From: Flavobacterium denitrificans DSM 15936
GTDB taxonomy: Bacteria > Bacteroidota > Bacteroidia > Flavobacteriales > Flavobacteriaceae
Length of the DNA stretch: 64,000 bases
Direction: 5' to 3'
Assembly (NCBI RefSeq): GCF_000425445.1
Contig: NZ_KE384377.1
Span: 986,070-1,050,069 of the forward strand
The notes below the pieces were generated by a model. The model was not told where the DNA came from. It saw nothing but the letters and a program-made list of their open reading frames with translations, and did not search any database. Made by a program: the position numbers and the translations under genes. The first letter of the stretch is position 1. Each line of letters opens with the position of its first letter. Positions 45,353 through 54,690 of the stretch are shown piece after piece.

Positions 45353-45934
45353 ATGAAAATAGTAATTATAAATTACGGAGCAGGAAATATTCAGAGCATT
45401 ATGTTTGCTATTGAAAGATTGGGTTTTAAGGCAGTTTTGACTAATAATCCAGACGAAATTAAATCGGCGGATAAAGTGATTTTTCCTGGTGTGGGCGAGG
45501 CGAGTTCTGCGATGGCAAAACTTCGCGAAAGCGGATTAGATAGCTTGATTCCGCAATTGAAGCAACCGGTTTTAGGAATTTGTCTTGGAATGCAGTTGAT
45601 GTGCAACAAAACAGAAGAAGGAAATACGGAAGGTTTAGGAATTTTTGATGTTGATGTTTTGAAGTTTTCAAGCAACGTAAAAGTGCCACAAATGGGCTGG
45701 AATCAGATTTATGATTTAAAAACCGATTTATTTAAAGGAATTTCTGAAAATGAATTTATGTATTTGGTTCACAGTTTTTATGCTCCAAATTGTGCTGAAT
45801 CAATCGCAACGACCAATTATGATGTTGAATATGCATCGGCTTTGCAGAAAGGTAATTTTTACGGAACTCAGTTCCACCCAGAAAAAAGTGGGGATGTTGG
45901 AGAGAAAATTCTTGGGAACTTTTTGAAGATGTAA
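45353..45934 (+). CDS. hisH: Imidazole glycerol phosphate synthase, glutamine amidotransferase subunit
   Basis: A 193-residue class I glutaminase that supplies ammonia to HisF. The oxyanion region FPGVGEASSAM, the nucleophile Cys77 in LGICLGMQLM and the His-Glu pair in GTQFHPEKSG are present. The length is typical. It is in the order hisH-hisA-hisF, as in many his operons. Confidence 0.97.
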   Translation: MKIVIINYGAGNIQSIMFAIERLGFKAVLTNNPDEIKSADKVIFPGVGEASSAMAKLRESGLDSLIPQLKQPVLGICLGMQLMCNKTEEGNTEGLGIFDVDVLKFSSNVKVPQMGWNQIYDLKTDLFKGISENEFMYLVHSFYAPNCAESIATTNYDVEYASALQKGNFYGTQFHPEKSGDVGEKILGNFLKM

Positions 45935-46032
45935 AATTTTCAAATTCAATAACAATATCAATCAAAATAACAAACTTTGAGAATCAAAAGACTTTATGAC
46001 TTTAGGCTTTCAAACTTTAAGACTAATATAAA

Positions 46033-46758
46033 ATGAGAATAATACCAGCCATAGATATCATTGAAGGAAAATGCGTTCGTTTGTCCAAAGGTGATTATGA
46101 TACGAAGATAATTTACAATGAAAATCCGCTAGAAGTGGCGAAATCATTTGAAGCGCACGGAATCGAATATCTGCATTTAGTAGATCTTGACGGTGCAAAA
46201 TCAAGCAAAATTGTCAATTATAAAATATTGGAACAAATTGCGACGCAAACGAGCCTAAAAATTGATTTTGGAGGCGGATTAAAATCGGATGATGATTTGA
46301 GAATTGCTTTTGAAAGCGGTGCAAATCAAATCACTGGCGGAAGTATTGCAGTGAAAAACAGAGCCATTTTCGAAAAATGGATTTCGGAATATGGTTCAGA
46401 AAAAATCATTTTAGGAGCCGATGCAAAAGATGAAAAAATAGCAGTTTCAGGTTGGTTAGAAGAATCAAATGAAGATTTAGTTCCGTTTATTCAGGATTAT
46501 CAATCAAAAGGAATTCAGTACGTAATTTGCACTGATATTGCCAAAGACGGAATGCTTCAAGGCCCAAGTTTTGATTTGTACAGTAAAATCCTAGCTGAAG
46601 CTAAAGGAGTAAAACTAATTGCTTCAGGAGGAATTTCAACTTTTGATGAATTGCCTAAATTAGCTGAATTAGGTTGTGAAGGAACAATCATCGGAAAAGC
46701 GATTTACGAAGGAAGAATCAGCTTAAAACAATTAGAGGATTTTATAATTAGAAAATGA
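46033..46758 (+). CDS. hisA: Phosphoribosylformimino-5-aminoimidazole carboxamide ribotide isomerase
   Basis: A 241-residue (beta/alpha)8-barrel that catalyses the Amadori rearrangement of ProFAR. Catalytic Asp8 is in [14 protein letters not shown] and the second catalytic Asp is in [14 protein letters not shown]. The phosphate-binding loops [12 protein letters not shown] and [11 protein letters not shown] are intact. The last codons and stop lie inside an intergenic inverted repeat (46746-46826). Confidence 0.96.
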   Translation: MRIIPAIDIIEGKCVRLSKGDYDTKIIYNENPLEVAKSFEAHGIEYLHLVDLDGAKSSKIVNYKILEQIATQTSLKIDFGGGLKSDDDLRIAFESGANQITGGSIAVKNRAIFEKWISEYGSEKIILGADAKDEKIAVSGWLEESNEDLVPFIQDYQSKGIQYVICTDIAKDGMLQGPSFDLYSKILAEAKGVKLIASGGISTFDELPKLAELGCEGTIIGKAIYEGRISLKQLEDFIIRK

Positions 46759-46826
46759 GAAAATTTGATAATTAGATAATTTGCACATTATGTGAAGTAA
46801 TTATCTAATTGACTAATTTTCTAATT
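46746..46826. repeat. hisA-hisF spacer inverted repeat of TAATTAGA words
   Basis: Outer arms AATTAGAAAAT (46746-46756) and ATTTTCTAATT (46816-46826) enclose a perfect 12-bp inner stem, AATTAGATAATT (46770-46781) with AATTATCTAATT (46799-46810), whose loop contains CACAT/ATGTG. The left arm covers the hisA stop codon. It is the same word family as the spacer at 15046-15272. Confidence 0.8.
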
Positions 46827-46840
46827 AACACATTAGATAA

Positions 46841-47596
46841 ATGTTAGCAAAAAGAGTTATACCTTGCTTAGATATAAAAAACGGAAGAACCGTAAAAGGC
46901 GTTAATTTCGTTGACTTGCGTGATGCCGGCGATCCTGTGGAATTGGCTGAAATTTATTCGGCTGAAGGTGCAGACGAATTGGTTTTTCTGGATATTTCAG
47001 CAACTGAAGAAAGGCGCAAAACCCTTGTAAATATGGTACGAAGGGTTGCAGAGAAAATCAATATTCCGTTTACCGTTGGCGGGGGGATTTCATCTGTAGA
47101 AGATGTTGATATTCTGCTGAATAATGGAGCCGATAAGGTTTCCATCAATTCATCGGCAGTTAAAAATCCGCAGTTGATTAATGATTTGGCTCAGAAATTT
47201 GGAAGCCAATGTGTGGTCGTTGCTATCGATGCCAAACAAATCGACGGACAATGGATTGTGCATTTAGTTGGAGGAAAAGTTCCAACAGAATTAAATTTAT
47301 TCGATTGGGCTGTAGAAGTCGCAGATCGTGGTGCAGGAGAAATTTTATTCACTTCAATGGACAATGATGGCACTAAAAACGGTTTTGCTAATGAAGCTTT
47401 GGCGAAACTTTCAGAATTGGTTAATATTCCAATTATTGCATCAGGAGGAGCTGGAAATATGCAACATTTTGTAGATTCGTTTCAAAAAGGCAAAGCAGAC
47501 GCAGCTTTAGCGGCAAGTGTTTTCCACTTTAAAGAAATCGAGATTAAAGCTCTAAAACAAGAATTAAGAAATAACAATATAGAAGTTAGACTTTAG
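46841..47596 (+). CDS. hisF: Imidazole glycerol phosphate synthase, cyclase subunit
   Basis: A 251-residue barrel that closes the imidazole ring with ammonia from HisH. Catalytic Asp11 is in [14 protein letters not shown] and the second catalytic Asp is in [15 protein letters not shown]. The phosphate loops [13 protein letters not shown] and [12 protein letters not shown] are present. The length is standard. Confidence 0.97.
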   Translation: MLAKRVIPCLDIKNGRTVKGVNFVDLRDAGDPVELAEIYSAEGADELVFLDISATEERRKTLVNMVRRVAEKINIPFTVGGGISSVEDVDILLNNGADKVSINSSAVKNPQLINDLAQKFGSQCVVVAIDAKQIDGQWIVHLVGGKVPTELNLFDWAVEVADRGAGEILFTSMDNDGTKNGFANEALAKLSELVNIPIIASGGAGNMQHFVDSFQKGKADAALAASVFHFKEIEIKALKQELRNNNIEVRL

Positions 47597-47695
47597 AACA
47601 TAGAAAATAGAAAATAGAGCAAAGAAGATAGATGCAAGATTGAAAAACATTTATAGTCTTAAATTTCACTCTTTGTTCTATATTCTATATTCTTT
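47596..47695. repeat. hisF-hisIE spacer repeat of AGAAATAGA words
   Basis: Repeated AGAAAATAGA and AGCAAAGAAGATAGA words after the hisF stop are imperfectly complementary to CTCTTTGTTCTATATTCTA (from 47670) further down the spacer. The words match those of the hisD-hisC spacer. Confidence 0.65.
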
Positions 47696-47715
47696 ACACT
47701 AAAAAAATAAATAAA

Positions 47716-48312
47716 ATGAACGTAGATATCAAAAGCGCACACGGGTTAATTCCTGCGATTATTCAGGATTCAGAAACAAAAAATGTTTTGATGCTGGGTT
47801 ATATGAACGAAGAATCGCTTCAAAAAACAATAGAAACGCAAAAAGTAACATTTTTTAGCCGTTCAAAACAAAGGCTTTGGACAAAAGGCGAGGAGAGTGG
47901 CAACTTTTTGAATTTGGTTAGCATCAAAAATGACTGCGATGGTGATACGCTTTTGATTCAGGCGAAACCTGTTGGGCCAACATGCCATACAGGTGCGGAT
48001 ACGTGCTGGCAAGAATCAAATGACGCTAATTATGGTTTTATTTCGCAATTGGAAAACACTATTAAAAGACGAAGAGAAAATGCTGATTCTGAGAAAAGTT
48101 ATGTTGCTTCTTTATTTGAAAAGGGAATAAACAAAATTGCTCAAAAAGTAGGTGAAGAAGCGGTAGAAGTTGTTATTGAGGCAAAAGATGAAAATGACGA
48201 TTTATTTCTTAGCGAAAGCGCTGATTTACTGTTTCATTACTTGATTTTACTACAAGCAAAAGGCTATCAATTAAATGACGTTATCGAAGTTTTAAAGAAA
48301 CGCCAGAAGTAA
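47716..48312 (+). CDS. hisI: Bifunctional phosphoribosyl-AMP cyclohydrolase / phosphoribosyl-ATP pyrophosphatase
   Basis: A 198-residue HisIE fusion catalysing steps 2 and 3. The HisI half (residues 1-105) has MLGYMNEESL, FFSRSKQRLWTKGEESGN and the zinc/catalytic CHTGADTCW. The HisE half has the MazG-like helices ENTIKRRRENA and KIAQKVGEEAVEVVIEAKDE. It is the last gene of the operon. With it all ten steps from PRPP to histidine are encoded here. Confidence 0.97.
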   Translation: MNVDIKSAHGLIPAIIQDSETKNVLMLGYMNEESLQKTIETQKVTFFSRSKQRLWTKGEESGNFLNLVSIKNDCDGDTLLIQAKPVGPTCHTGADTCWQESNDANYGFISQLENTIKRRRENADSEKSYVASLFEKGINKIAQKVGEEAVEVVIEAKDENDDLFLSESADLLFHYLILLQAKGYQLNDVIEVLKKRQK

Positions 48313-48433
48313 TTTTTTAAAAGCGATCCAAAAGTATATATGCATTTGCTTTTAATTTTTAAGTATATTGAATTCGGGGCGTATTTTTTTATTTTCAAAA
48401 TGGTAAAAATGTAAAATTATTGATCTGAATGTG

Positions 48434-48441
48434 TACATTTG
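48434..48441 (+). promoter_or_regulatory. Predicted -7 element of the M1 peptidase gene
   Basis: TACATTTG matches TAnnTTTG, 50 bases before the ATG at 48492. Confidence 0.45.
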
Positions 48442-48491
48442 TTAAAGATTAAGTTCGTTTAATGATCTTATTTGTTACAAATTTATAAATA

Positions 48492-50147
48492 ATGAAAAAA
48501 TACTTTGGTGGCGTATTTATCGCCTTTTTAGTTGGTTTCGGAGCAAATGCGCAAGGACTTTTGAATAAGTCGGAAACTGTTTTTACACATCAGGATACTT
48601 TACGCGGAAGCATTACAAAAGAAAGAGCTTGGTGGGATTTGAAATATTATCATTTGGATATCAAAGTAAATCCATCTGACAAAACAATTTCCGGTACAAA
48701 TACAGTACGTTATACCGTTTTGACAGAAAATAACAAGATGCAAATTGATTTGCAGGAACCAATGAACATTCAAAAGGTGACTCAAAATGGTATGCCATTG
48801 AAGTTTGAGAGAGATGGAAATGCTTTCTTTATTACTTTGGCAGAAAAACAGAAAGTTGGAGATTCAAAAGAGATTATAATCTCATTTGGAGGAAAACCAA
48901 AAGAAGCCGTAAGACCGCCATGGGACGGAGGAATTACATGGAAAAAAGATAAAAATGGTAAAGATTTTATCGCTTCGTCATGTCAAGGGCTGGGGGCAAG
49001 TGTTTGGTGGCCATGTAAGGATCATATGTACGATGAAGTTGAAAATATGCTAATTAGCGTAAATGTTCCAGGGCATTTGACTGATGTTTCAAACGGAAGA
49101 TTACAAAGCGTTAAAAAAGAAAAAGATGGAACCAAAACTTTCAATTGGTATGTTTCAAACCCAATCAACAATTATGGTGTAAATATCAATATTGGTGATT
49201 ATGTGAATTTTTCTGAAAAATATAAAGGTGAAAAAGGCGATTTAGATTGTAACTATTATGTTTTAAGAGACAACTTGGCTCTCGCTAAAGAACAATTTAA
49301 AGATGCTCCAAAAATGCTGAAAGCATTTGAAAATTGGTTTGGGCCTTATCCTTTTTACGAGGATAGCTACAAATTAGTTGAAGCACCATATTTAGGAATG
49401 GAGCACCAAAGTTCCGTAACTTATGGAAATGGCTATAAAAATGGTTATTTAGGACGTGATTTAAGCGGAACAGGCTGGGGACTAAAATTTGATTTTATCA
49501 TTATTCACGAGTCTGGCCACGAATGGTTTGCGAACAATATCACTTATAAAGATATTGCAGATATGTGGATTCATGAGAGTTTTACAAACTATTCTGAAAG
49601 TTTGTTTCTTGAATATTATTACGGAAAAGATGCCGCATCTGAATATATTATTGGATGTAGAAACAACATTCAAAATGATATACCAATCATAGGTCATTAT
49701 GACGTAAACAATGAAGGATCTGGAGACATGTATCCAAAAGGAGCCACAATGCTTCATATGATTCGTCAAGTAATTAATGATGATGCAAAATGGAAATCTA
49801 TTTTGAGAGGTTTGAATAAGACTTTTTACCATCAAACTGTAACTTCTAAACAAATTGAAGATTATATCAACGAACAATCGGGGGTAAATTTCAATAGAGT
49901 TTATGCACAATATTTGACTACAACTCAAATTCCGGTTTTTGAATATATGTTTAAAAATGGAACTTTCGGATATCATTGGACAAACTGCGTTGCAAAATTT
50001 GATATGCCGGTTCGAGTGAAATTAAATGGAGTTGAAACTTGGCTAAAACCAACAACAGAATGGCAATCCGTAAAAACTACAAATGAAGATAGGAAGGTAG
50101 AAGTTGATAAGGATTTTTATGTAACGACGTCGAATATTATCGAATAA
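48492..50147 (+). CDS. Secreted M1-family metallopeptidase
   Basis: A 551-residue protein with a signal peptide ending ANA-QG near residue 20. M1 features are visible: an N-terminal beta domain (YYHLDIKVNPSDKTISGTNTV), the exopeptidase motif in GMEHQ (residues 302-306), the zinc site HESGH at 339-343 and the third ligand Glu362 in WIHESFTNYSE. It lacks the large C-terminal helical domain of PepN, so it is a short M1 form. The role is probably peptide trimming in the periplasm or outside the cell. Confidence 0.92.
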   Translation: MKKYFGGVFIAFLVGFGANAQGLLNKSETVFTHQDTLRGSITKERAWWDLKYYHLDIKVNPSDKTISGTNTVRYTVLTENNKMQIDLQEPMNIQKVTQNGMPLKFERDGNAFFITLAEKQKVGDSKEIIISFGGKPKEAVRPPWDGGITWKKDKNGKDFIASSCQGLGASVWWPCKDHMYDEVENMLISVNVPGHLTDVSNGRLQSVKKEKDGTKTFNWYVSNPINNYGVNINIGDYVNFSEKYKGEKGDLDCNYYVLRDNLALAKEQFKDAPKMLKAFENWFGPYPFYEDSYKLVEAPYLGMEHQSSVTYGNGYKNGYLGRDLSGTGWGLKFDFIIIHESGHEWFANNITYKDIADMWIHESFTNYSESLFLEYYYGKDAASEYIIGCRNNIQNDIPIIGHYDVNNEGSGDMYPKGATMLHMIRQVINDDAKWKSILRGLNKTFYHQTVTSKQIEDYINEQSGVNFNRVYAQYLTTTQIPVFEYMFKNGTFGYHWTNCVAKFDMPVRVKLNGVETWLKPTTEWQSVKTTNEDRKVEVDKDFYVTTSNIIE

Positions 50148-50169
50148 GCTTTTTAAAATTTCAATATAG

Positions 50170-50209
50170 AAATCCGAAATTCCAACAATTGGAATTTCGG
50201 ATTTTTTTA
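50170..50209 (+). terminator. Intrinsic terminator after the M1 peptidase
   Basis: A perfect 16-bp stem (AAATCCGAAATTCCAA with TTGGAATTTCGGATTT), loop CAA and a T-run. Confidence 0.9.
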
Positions 50210-50230
50210 TGTTTTATGGATAAAGTATGT

Positions 50231-50328
50231 CATTTCGACCGAAGGGAGAAATCACACTAGCATTTCCGCAAAGAGAATCGCCAATCTTTGTAGAGTTTCT
50301 AGTGTGATTTCTCCCTTCGGTCGAAATG
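50231..50328. repeat. Long inverted repeat with CATTTCGAC ends
   Basis: Perfect 30-bp arms (50231-50260 and 50299-50328) start CATTTCGACCGAAGGGAGAA and enclose a 38-base loop that itself contains CAAAGA/TCTTTG. The arm ends and GGAGAAATC core match the repeat at 1605-1695. It lies after a terminator, between convergent genes. Confidence 0.88.
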
Positions 50329-50397
50329 AAAAAAGCGCTGAAAAATATTTTTTTTAGCGCTTTTTTTATTGTAATTTATAATTTAAAAATTGGAGTT

Positions 50398-51942
50398 TTA
50401 TCTACTATTCAACTTCGCCTTTTCCTTAATTATATCAGCAATCTTTCGATTCTCAATTTTGCTTTCCAGCCACGAAATAATATCTAAATATAAGAAAGCC
50501 CTTTTCTCATACGTATTCTTTTCAAGTTCTACGAAACGCGCGTGCATTTTCTTAAATTCCTTCTTAATGTCCGCAGGATAAAAATTATTTAAGTTTCTTA
50601 GGAACTTGATGATTTCTTTTTGAACTTCATGTAAATCATTCATTTTTAATAAGAACTTATAGGTGTTTTTAAGATGATTTTCTAAGTAATAATCTTTTCC
50701 AAGTTCATAATGCGCTATTAAAGACAAAAGTCGGGCGAAGCACATTAAATCTTCGCGCATGCTTAAGTTTTTATTGTTTATTATTTTGTCTAAATAATTA
50801 ATGCATTCGTTATATTTTTCATTTCCAAAATAAATCGAAGCTATTTTGTAGAAAAACAACATTTCGTGATGCTCATCAAGATGTTCACTGTGTAGTTTTA
50901 GTTTCTCTAAAATCTCAGGAATCAAATATTCGCTTTCGTCAAAAGTACCTTCCAGAATATGAAGATTCAGTTTATTGTTGTAAACATATAAAAATGATAG
51001 TGATGCAATGTTATCGTTTACCGGGAATCTTGGATCCTGAATCGTTTCTTCTAAAAGTGTCAAGTATTTCTTGAAGTTAGAAGTGTATTTTAACATATAA
51101 AGCGATTCAAGAAAATAGTGGTTTCCTTTCAAGAAAAACACCGGGTTCAGGTAAATCATATTCGGATTATCATAAAAGAGCTGTACCCATTTATACGCAA
51201 ATTTATAACTCGCTAAAAAGTCTTGAACTAAAAAACTACGCCATAAATTGGCATTATAAAACCAGTATTTTTCACGAAAACCAAACTTGCTTTCGTCTAG
51301 TTTTGCAATATGTCTGTTGAAATAATCGTCGATATATTTATATTCTTCATCACTTTTCACGTAACCCGTTTTCAACATGATTCCGTACAATTGCAGTGAT
51401 AAATTTGATAATTTGCTTGAAATCGTATTTCTGTAATTCAATTCTTTTGCTTGAATAACAAGTTCGTCAGCGCGGCCCTGAATACTTCGAGTAATATATT
51501 GCGATTCGATCAGTTTTTCGAATTCTACAATCTCATACGCCATATATTTTTCATCATTTTCTAATGCCTGCTGTTTTGTTTTATCCAGAATTTTCAAACT
51601 CTGTCTATACAATCCTTTATTGTATAAAATAGCAGCAAAATCTATTTGTTCGCGTAATTGATAACGGATATTCTGGCTTGGAATATTTAAACGGATACTA
51701 ACTAAGATTTGCTTGTATAAGTATGATTTTAAGTTAGATAACTGAACTTTTTTGATACTTCCGCTTTTGAGAATGAGCTTTTCATCATACGTTTCAGACT
51801 TATCTAAAATATTAAACAGTTCGATAAATTTTGTATTCGAACTGGTTTCTAAGCGACTCGCAAAAATTTTAAATTGTCTTTTTTCAGATTTGGAAAGCGA
51901 TTTAATCAGAACAAATAAGAAATCTTTTTGATGGTTAGCCAT
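50398..51942 (-). CDS. Helical repeat protein of unknown function
   Basis: A 514-residue protein that appears almost entirely alpha-helical, with loose TPR-like helix pairs (AAILYNKGLYRQSLKILDKTKQQALE, KIASIYFGNEKYNECINYLDKIIN). There is no signal peptide or membrane segment. The opening LFVLIKSLSKSEKRQFKIFASR recurs in flavobacterial proteins of unknown function. It is transcribed away from leuA, so a shared regulatory region is possible. Confidence 0.75.
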   Translation of the reverse strand: MANHQKDFLFVLIKSLSKSEKRQFKIFASRLETSSNTKFIELFNILDKSETYDEKLILKSGSIKKVQLSNLKSYLYKQILVSIRLNIPSQNIRYQLREQIDFAAILYNKGLYRQSLKILDKTKQQALENDEKYMAYEIVEFEKLIESQYITRSIQGRADELVIQAKELNYRNTISSKLSNLSLQLYGIMLKTGYVKSDEEYKYIDDYFNRHIAKLDESKFGFREKYWFYNANLWRSFLVQDFLASYKFAYKWVQLFYDNPNMIYLNPVFFLKGNHYFLESLYMLKYTSNFKKYLTLLEETIQDPRFPVNDNIASLSFLYVYNNKLNLHILEGTFDESEYLIPEILEKLKLHSEHLDEHHEMLFFYKIASIYFGNEKYNECINYLDKIINNKNLSMREDLMCFARLLSLIAHYELGKDYYLENHLKNTYKFLLKMNDLHEVQKEIIKFLRNLNNFYPADIKKEFKKMHARFVELEKNTYEKRAFLYLDIISWLESKIENRKIADIIKEKAKLNSR

Positions 51943-52054
51943 TGTAAAAAATAATAATGTAACTTATTGATTGTTAAGTTGTTAATCGAGTATAAATTGC
52001 GTTATGAACAGTATAATTTCATTAAAATGAATTTCGTACTGCATAAGTACAATA

Positions 52055-52062
52055 TATATTTG
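52055..52062 (+). promoter_or_regulatory. Predicted -7 element of leuA
   Basis: TATATTTG matches TAnnTTTG, 29 bases before the ATG at 52092. A short inverted repeat (GTACT-GCATA-AGTAC, 52036-52050) lies just upstream and could be an operator, but the arms are only 5 bp. Confidence 0.5.
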
Positions 52063-52091
52063 TTATCACAATGTGAAATTACATTAAATTA

Positions 52092-53273
52092 ATGAATATG
52101 AATAGAGAGAAAGTTCAAATTTTTGACACCACTTTGCGCGATGGTGAACAAGTTCCAGGATGTAAGTTAGATACTAAGCAAAAATTAGTTATCGCAGAAC
52201 GACTAGACAAAATGGGAGTTGATATTATCGAAGCAGGTTTTCCTGTGTCAAGTCCGGGCGATTTTTTATCGGTCTCTGAGATTTGTAAAATTGTAGAAAA
52301 TGCAACCGTCTGCGGATTGACAAGAGCCGTAAAAAATGACATTGATGTTGCTGCAGCAGCTTTAAAGCATGCTAAAAGACCTAGAATCCACACCGGAATC
52401 GGAACTTCAGAATCTCATATCCTCCACAAATTACAAACTACGCCTGAAGATATCATTGCAAGAGCAAAATATGCAGTAGCTCACGCAAAATCATATGTAG
52501 AAGATGTTGAATTCTACGCAGAAGATGCAGGAAGAACTGATAATGCATTCTTGGCAAAAGTTTGCGAAGAAGTTATCAAATCTGGAGCTACAGTATTAAA
52601 TATTCCTGATACAACAGGATATTGCCTTCCAGAAGAGTACGGAGCAAAAATTAAATATTTAAAAGAAAACGTAAAAGGAATCGAAAACGTAATTCTTTCA
52701 TGCCACTGTCATAACGATTTAGGAATGGCTACTGCAAACTCTATTGCTGGAGCTATTAATGGTGCAAGACAAATTGAATGTACAATTAACGGTATTGGAG
52801 AAAGAGCTGGAAATACAGCACTTGAAGAAGTGGTGATGATTTTCAAACAACATCCATACTTAAATTTAGATACAAACATCAATACAAGAGAATTAAACGA
52901 AATGAGCCGTTTAGTTTCTGAAAGTATGGGAATGATTGTACAGCCAAATAAAGCTATCGTAGGCGCAAATGCTTTTGCACACAGTTCTGGAATTCACCAA
53001 GACGGTGTAATCAAAAACAGAGCGACTTATGAAATTATGGATCCGCTTGATGTGGGTGTGAATGAATCGTCAATTATTTTGACGGCAAGAAGCGGAAGAG
53101 CTGCTTTGGCTTACCGTGCAAAAAAAGTAGGCTATGAGCTTACAAAAACACAATTGGATATTGTGTATGTTGAGTTTTTGAAATTCGCTGATATCAAAAA
53201 AGAAGTCGTAGATGCTGATATACATCAGATTATCGAAGCTTCAAAAATTCAGGGAGAATTGATCAGAAACTAG
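52092..53273 (+). CDS. leuA: 2-isopropylmalate synthase, short form
   Basis: A protein of about 393 residues that condenses acetyl-CoA with 2-oxoisovalerate in the first step of leucine synthesis. The TIM barrel is complete, with [30 protein letters not shown] (metal-binding HxH) and the [15 protein letters not shown] block, followed by the subdomain with [13 protein letters not shown]. The large C-terminal LeuA dimer/regulatory domain of the 500-residue form is missing, so leucine feedback by that route is not expected. Homocitrate or citramalate synthase is a less likely alternative because leuB follows. Confidence 0.9.
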   Translation: MNMNREKVQIFDTTLRDGEQVPGCKLDTKQKLVIAERLDKMGVDIIEAGFPVSSPGDFLSVSEICKIVENATVCGLTRAVKNDIDVAAAALKHAKRPRIHTGIGTSESHILHKLQTTPEDIIARAKYAVAHAKSYVEDVEFYAEDAGRTDNAFLAKVCEEVIKSGATVLNIPDTTGYCLPEEYGAKIKYLKENVKGIENVILSCHCHNDLGMATANSIAGAINGARQIECTINGIGERAGNTALEEVVMIFKQHPYLNLDTNINTRELNEMSRLVSESMGMIVQPNKAIVGANAFAHSSGIHQDGVIKNRATYEIMDPLDVGVNESSIILTARSGRAALAYRAKKVGYELTKTQLDIVYVEFLKFADIKKEVVDADIHQIIEASKIQGELIRN

Positions 53274-53279
53274 TTGAAA

Positions 53280-53321
53280 AGAAAATAGAATAAAGAAAAT
53301 AGAATAAAGAAAATAGAATAA
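53280..53321. repeat. Three tandem 14-bp repeats, AGAAAATAGAATAA
   Basis: Three perfect copies in the leuA-leuB spacer are followed by a partial fourth. The period (14) and composition match the tandem array after hisD. Confidence 0.9.
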
Positions 53322-53362
53322 AGAAAAATAACAAAGATTTAAATCATAAAGAACGAGGCATT

Positions 53363-54481
53363 ATGAATTTGAAAATAGCAGTTTTACCAGGAGACGGAAT
53401 TGGACCAGAAGTAATTTTACAAGCCAAAAAAGCATTGTATGCAATTGGCGAGGTTTACAATCATGAGTTTGTTTTTGAAGAAGCACTTATGGGTGCAGTT
53501 GCAATTGACAAAACAGGAAATCCACTCCCGGAACAAACGCTAAATCTTTGTCTTAACACAGATGCAGTTTTACTTGGCGCGATTGGAGATCCAAAATATG
53601 ACAACAACCCAAATGCAAAAATTCGTCCAGAGCAAGGATTGTTAAAATTACGTAAGGAACTTGGCTTGTTTGCTAACATTCGTCCGATAAAACCTTATAA
53701 AGCATTAATAGAATCTTCTCCATTAAAAAGGGAAATTATTGAAGGCGCTGATTTTACTATTTTCAGAGAATTAACAGGTGGAGCTTATTTTGGAACAAAA
53801 ACATTAAATGATGAAGGGACACACGCTTCAGATTTGTGTGAGTATTCAGAAGATGAAATTACTAGAATAGCGCACTTGGCTTTTAAATCGGCACAAAAAC
53901 GACGCAAAAAACTAACATTGGTAGATAAAGCTAATGTTTTGGAAACTTCAAGATTGTGGAGAAAAGTTGTTCAGAAAGTGAGTGAAAGTTATCCAGATGT
54001 AGCATTAGACTTTTTGTTTGTGGATAATGCGGCAATGCAACTAATTTTAAATCCAAAGCAGTTTGATGTGATTTTGACAGAAAACCTATTCGGAGATATT
54101 TTGTCTGATGAAGCTAGTGTAATTACAGGGTCTATTGGTTTGTTGCCTTCAATTTCTTTAGGAGAAAAAAATGCTTTGTTTGAGCCGATTCATGGTTCTT
54201 ATCCTCAGGCAAAAGGAAAAAATATTGCTAATCCGATTGCATCTATTTTGGCCGCGGCACTTTTATTAGAGCATTTTGGACTAATTAAAGAAGCTAATGT
54301 GATTTATAAAGCTATAGAAAAAGCAATAGAATTTAAAGTAGTGACAGTTGATTTAAAACCAGATTCAAAATTCGGCACAAATGAAGTAGGGGAGTTTGTT
54401 TCTAATTTTATTTTCAGCAAAGATGATCTGCTTTATTTCAGAAATGACAATGTAACTATTGGACAATCGACAATTGTTTAA
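53363..54481 (+). CDS. leuB: 3-isopropylmalate dehydrogenase
   Basis: A 372-residue beta-decarboxylating dehydrogenase that makes 2-oxoisocaproate. LPGDGIGPEVILQAKKAL, the REL TGGAYFG substrate loop (FRELTGGAYFGTK), DKANVLETSRLWR, the metal-site block VDNAAMQLILNPKQFDVILTENLFGDILSDEA and the NAD-binding EPIHGSYPQAKGKNIANPIA are all present. leuC and leuD are not in the window. Confidence 0.96.
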   Translation: MNLKIAVLPGDGIGPEVILQAKKALYAIGEVYNHEFVFEEALMGAVAIDKTGNPLPEQTLNLCLNTDAVLLGAIGDPKYDNNPNAKIRPEQGLLKLRKELGLFANIRPIKPYKALIESSPLKREIIEGADFTIFRELTGGAYFGTKTLNDEGTHASDLCEYSEDEITRIAHLAFKSAQKRRKKLTLVDKANVLETSRLWRKVVQKVSESYPDVALDFLFVDNAAMQLILNPKQFDVILTENLFGDILSDEASVITGSIGLLPSISLGEKNALFEPIHGSYPQAKGKNIANPIASILAAALLLEHFGLIKEANVIYKAIEKAIEFKVVTVDLKPDSKFGTNEVGEFVSNFIFSKDDLLYFRNDNVTIGQSTIV

Positions 54482-54563
54482 TATTTTTTGTTAAAACATA
54501 GAAGAAATAACAAGAAGTCTTTAAAATGTTGAGATTTTATTTTTTTAGTTATTAAAGTTTGTT

Positions 54564-54571
54564 TACTTTTG
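54564..54571 (+). promoter_or_regulatory. Predicted -7 element of the ilv leader
   Basis: TACTTTTG matches TAnnTTTG and lies 21 bases before the leader-peptide ATG at 54593. No clear TTG -33 element at the usual distance. Confidence 0.5.
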
Positions 54572-54592
54572 TGACACTAAAAAAATAGAAAG

Positions 54593-54667
54593 ATGAAAAT
54601 CTCAATTATTATTACTTCTGTCATTGTTGTCAATGTGGTGATCACATCTGCACAGGGAATGGTATAA
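54593..54667 (+). CDS. Ile/Val-rich leader peptide of the ilv operon
   Basis: A 24-residue frame whose core, SIIITSVIVVNVVI, contains five isoleucines and five valines within fourteen residues, using ATT, ATC, GTT, GTC and GTG codons. It is followed by an intrinsic terminator and then ilvD. The arrangement is that of a multivalent attenuator responding to charged tRNA-Ile and tRNA-Val. No leucine codon is present in it. It could be mistaken for a signal peptide fragment, but the position before a terminator argues for a leader. Confidence 0.8.
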   Translation: MKISIIITSVIVVNVVITSAQGMV

Positions 54668-54690
54668 ATATAATTGAAAGACTATATTAT

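Noticed and set aside
49482..49976. A 164-residue minus-strand frame inside the M1 peptidase gene
   Set aside because: It lies opposite the conserved zinc-site region of the peptidase and shows no family features.
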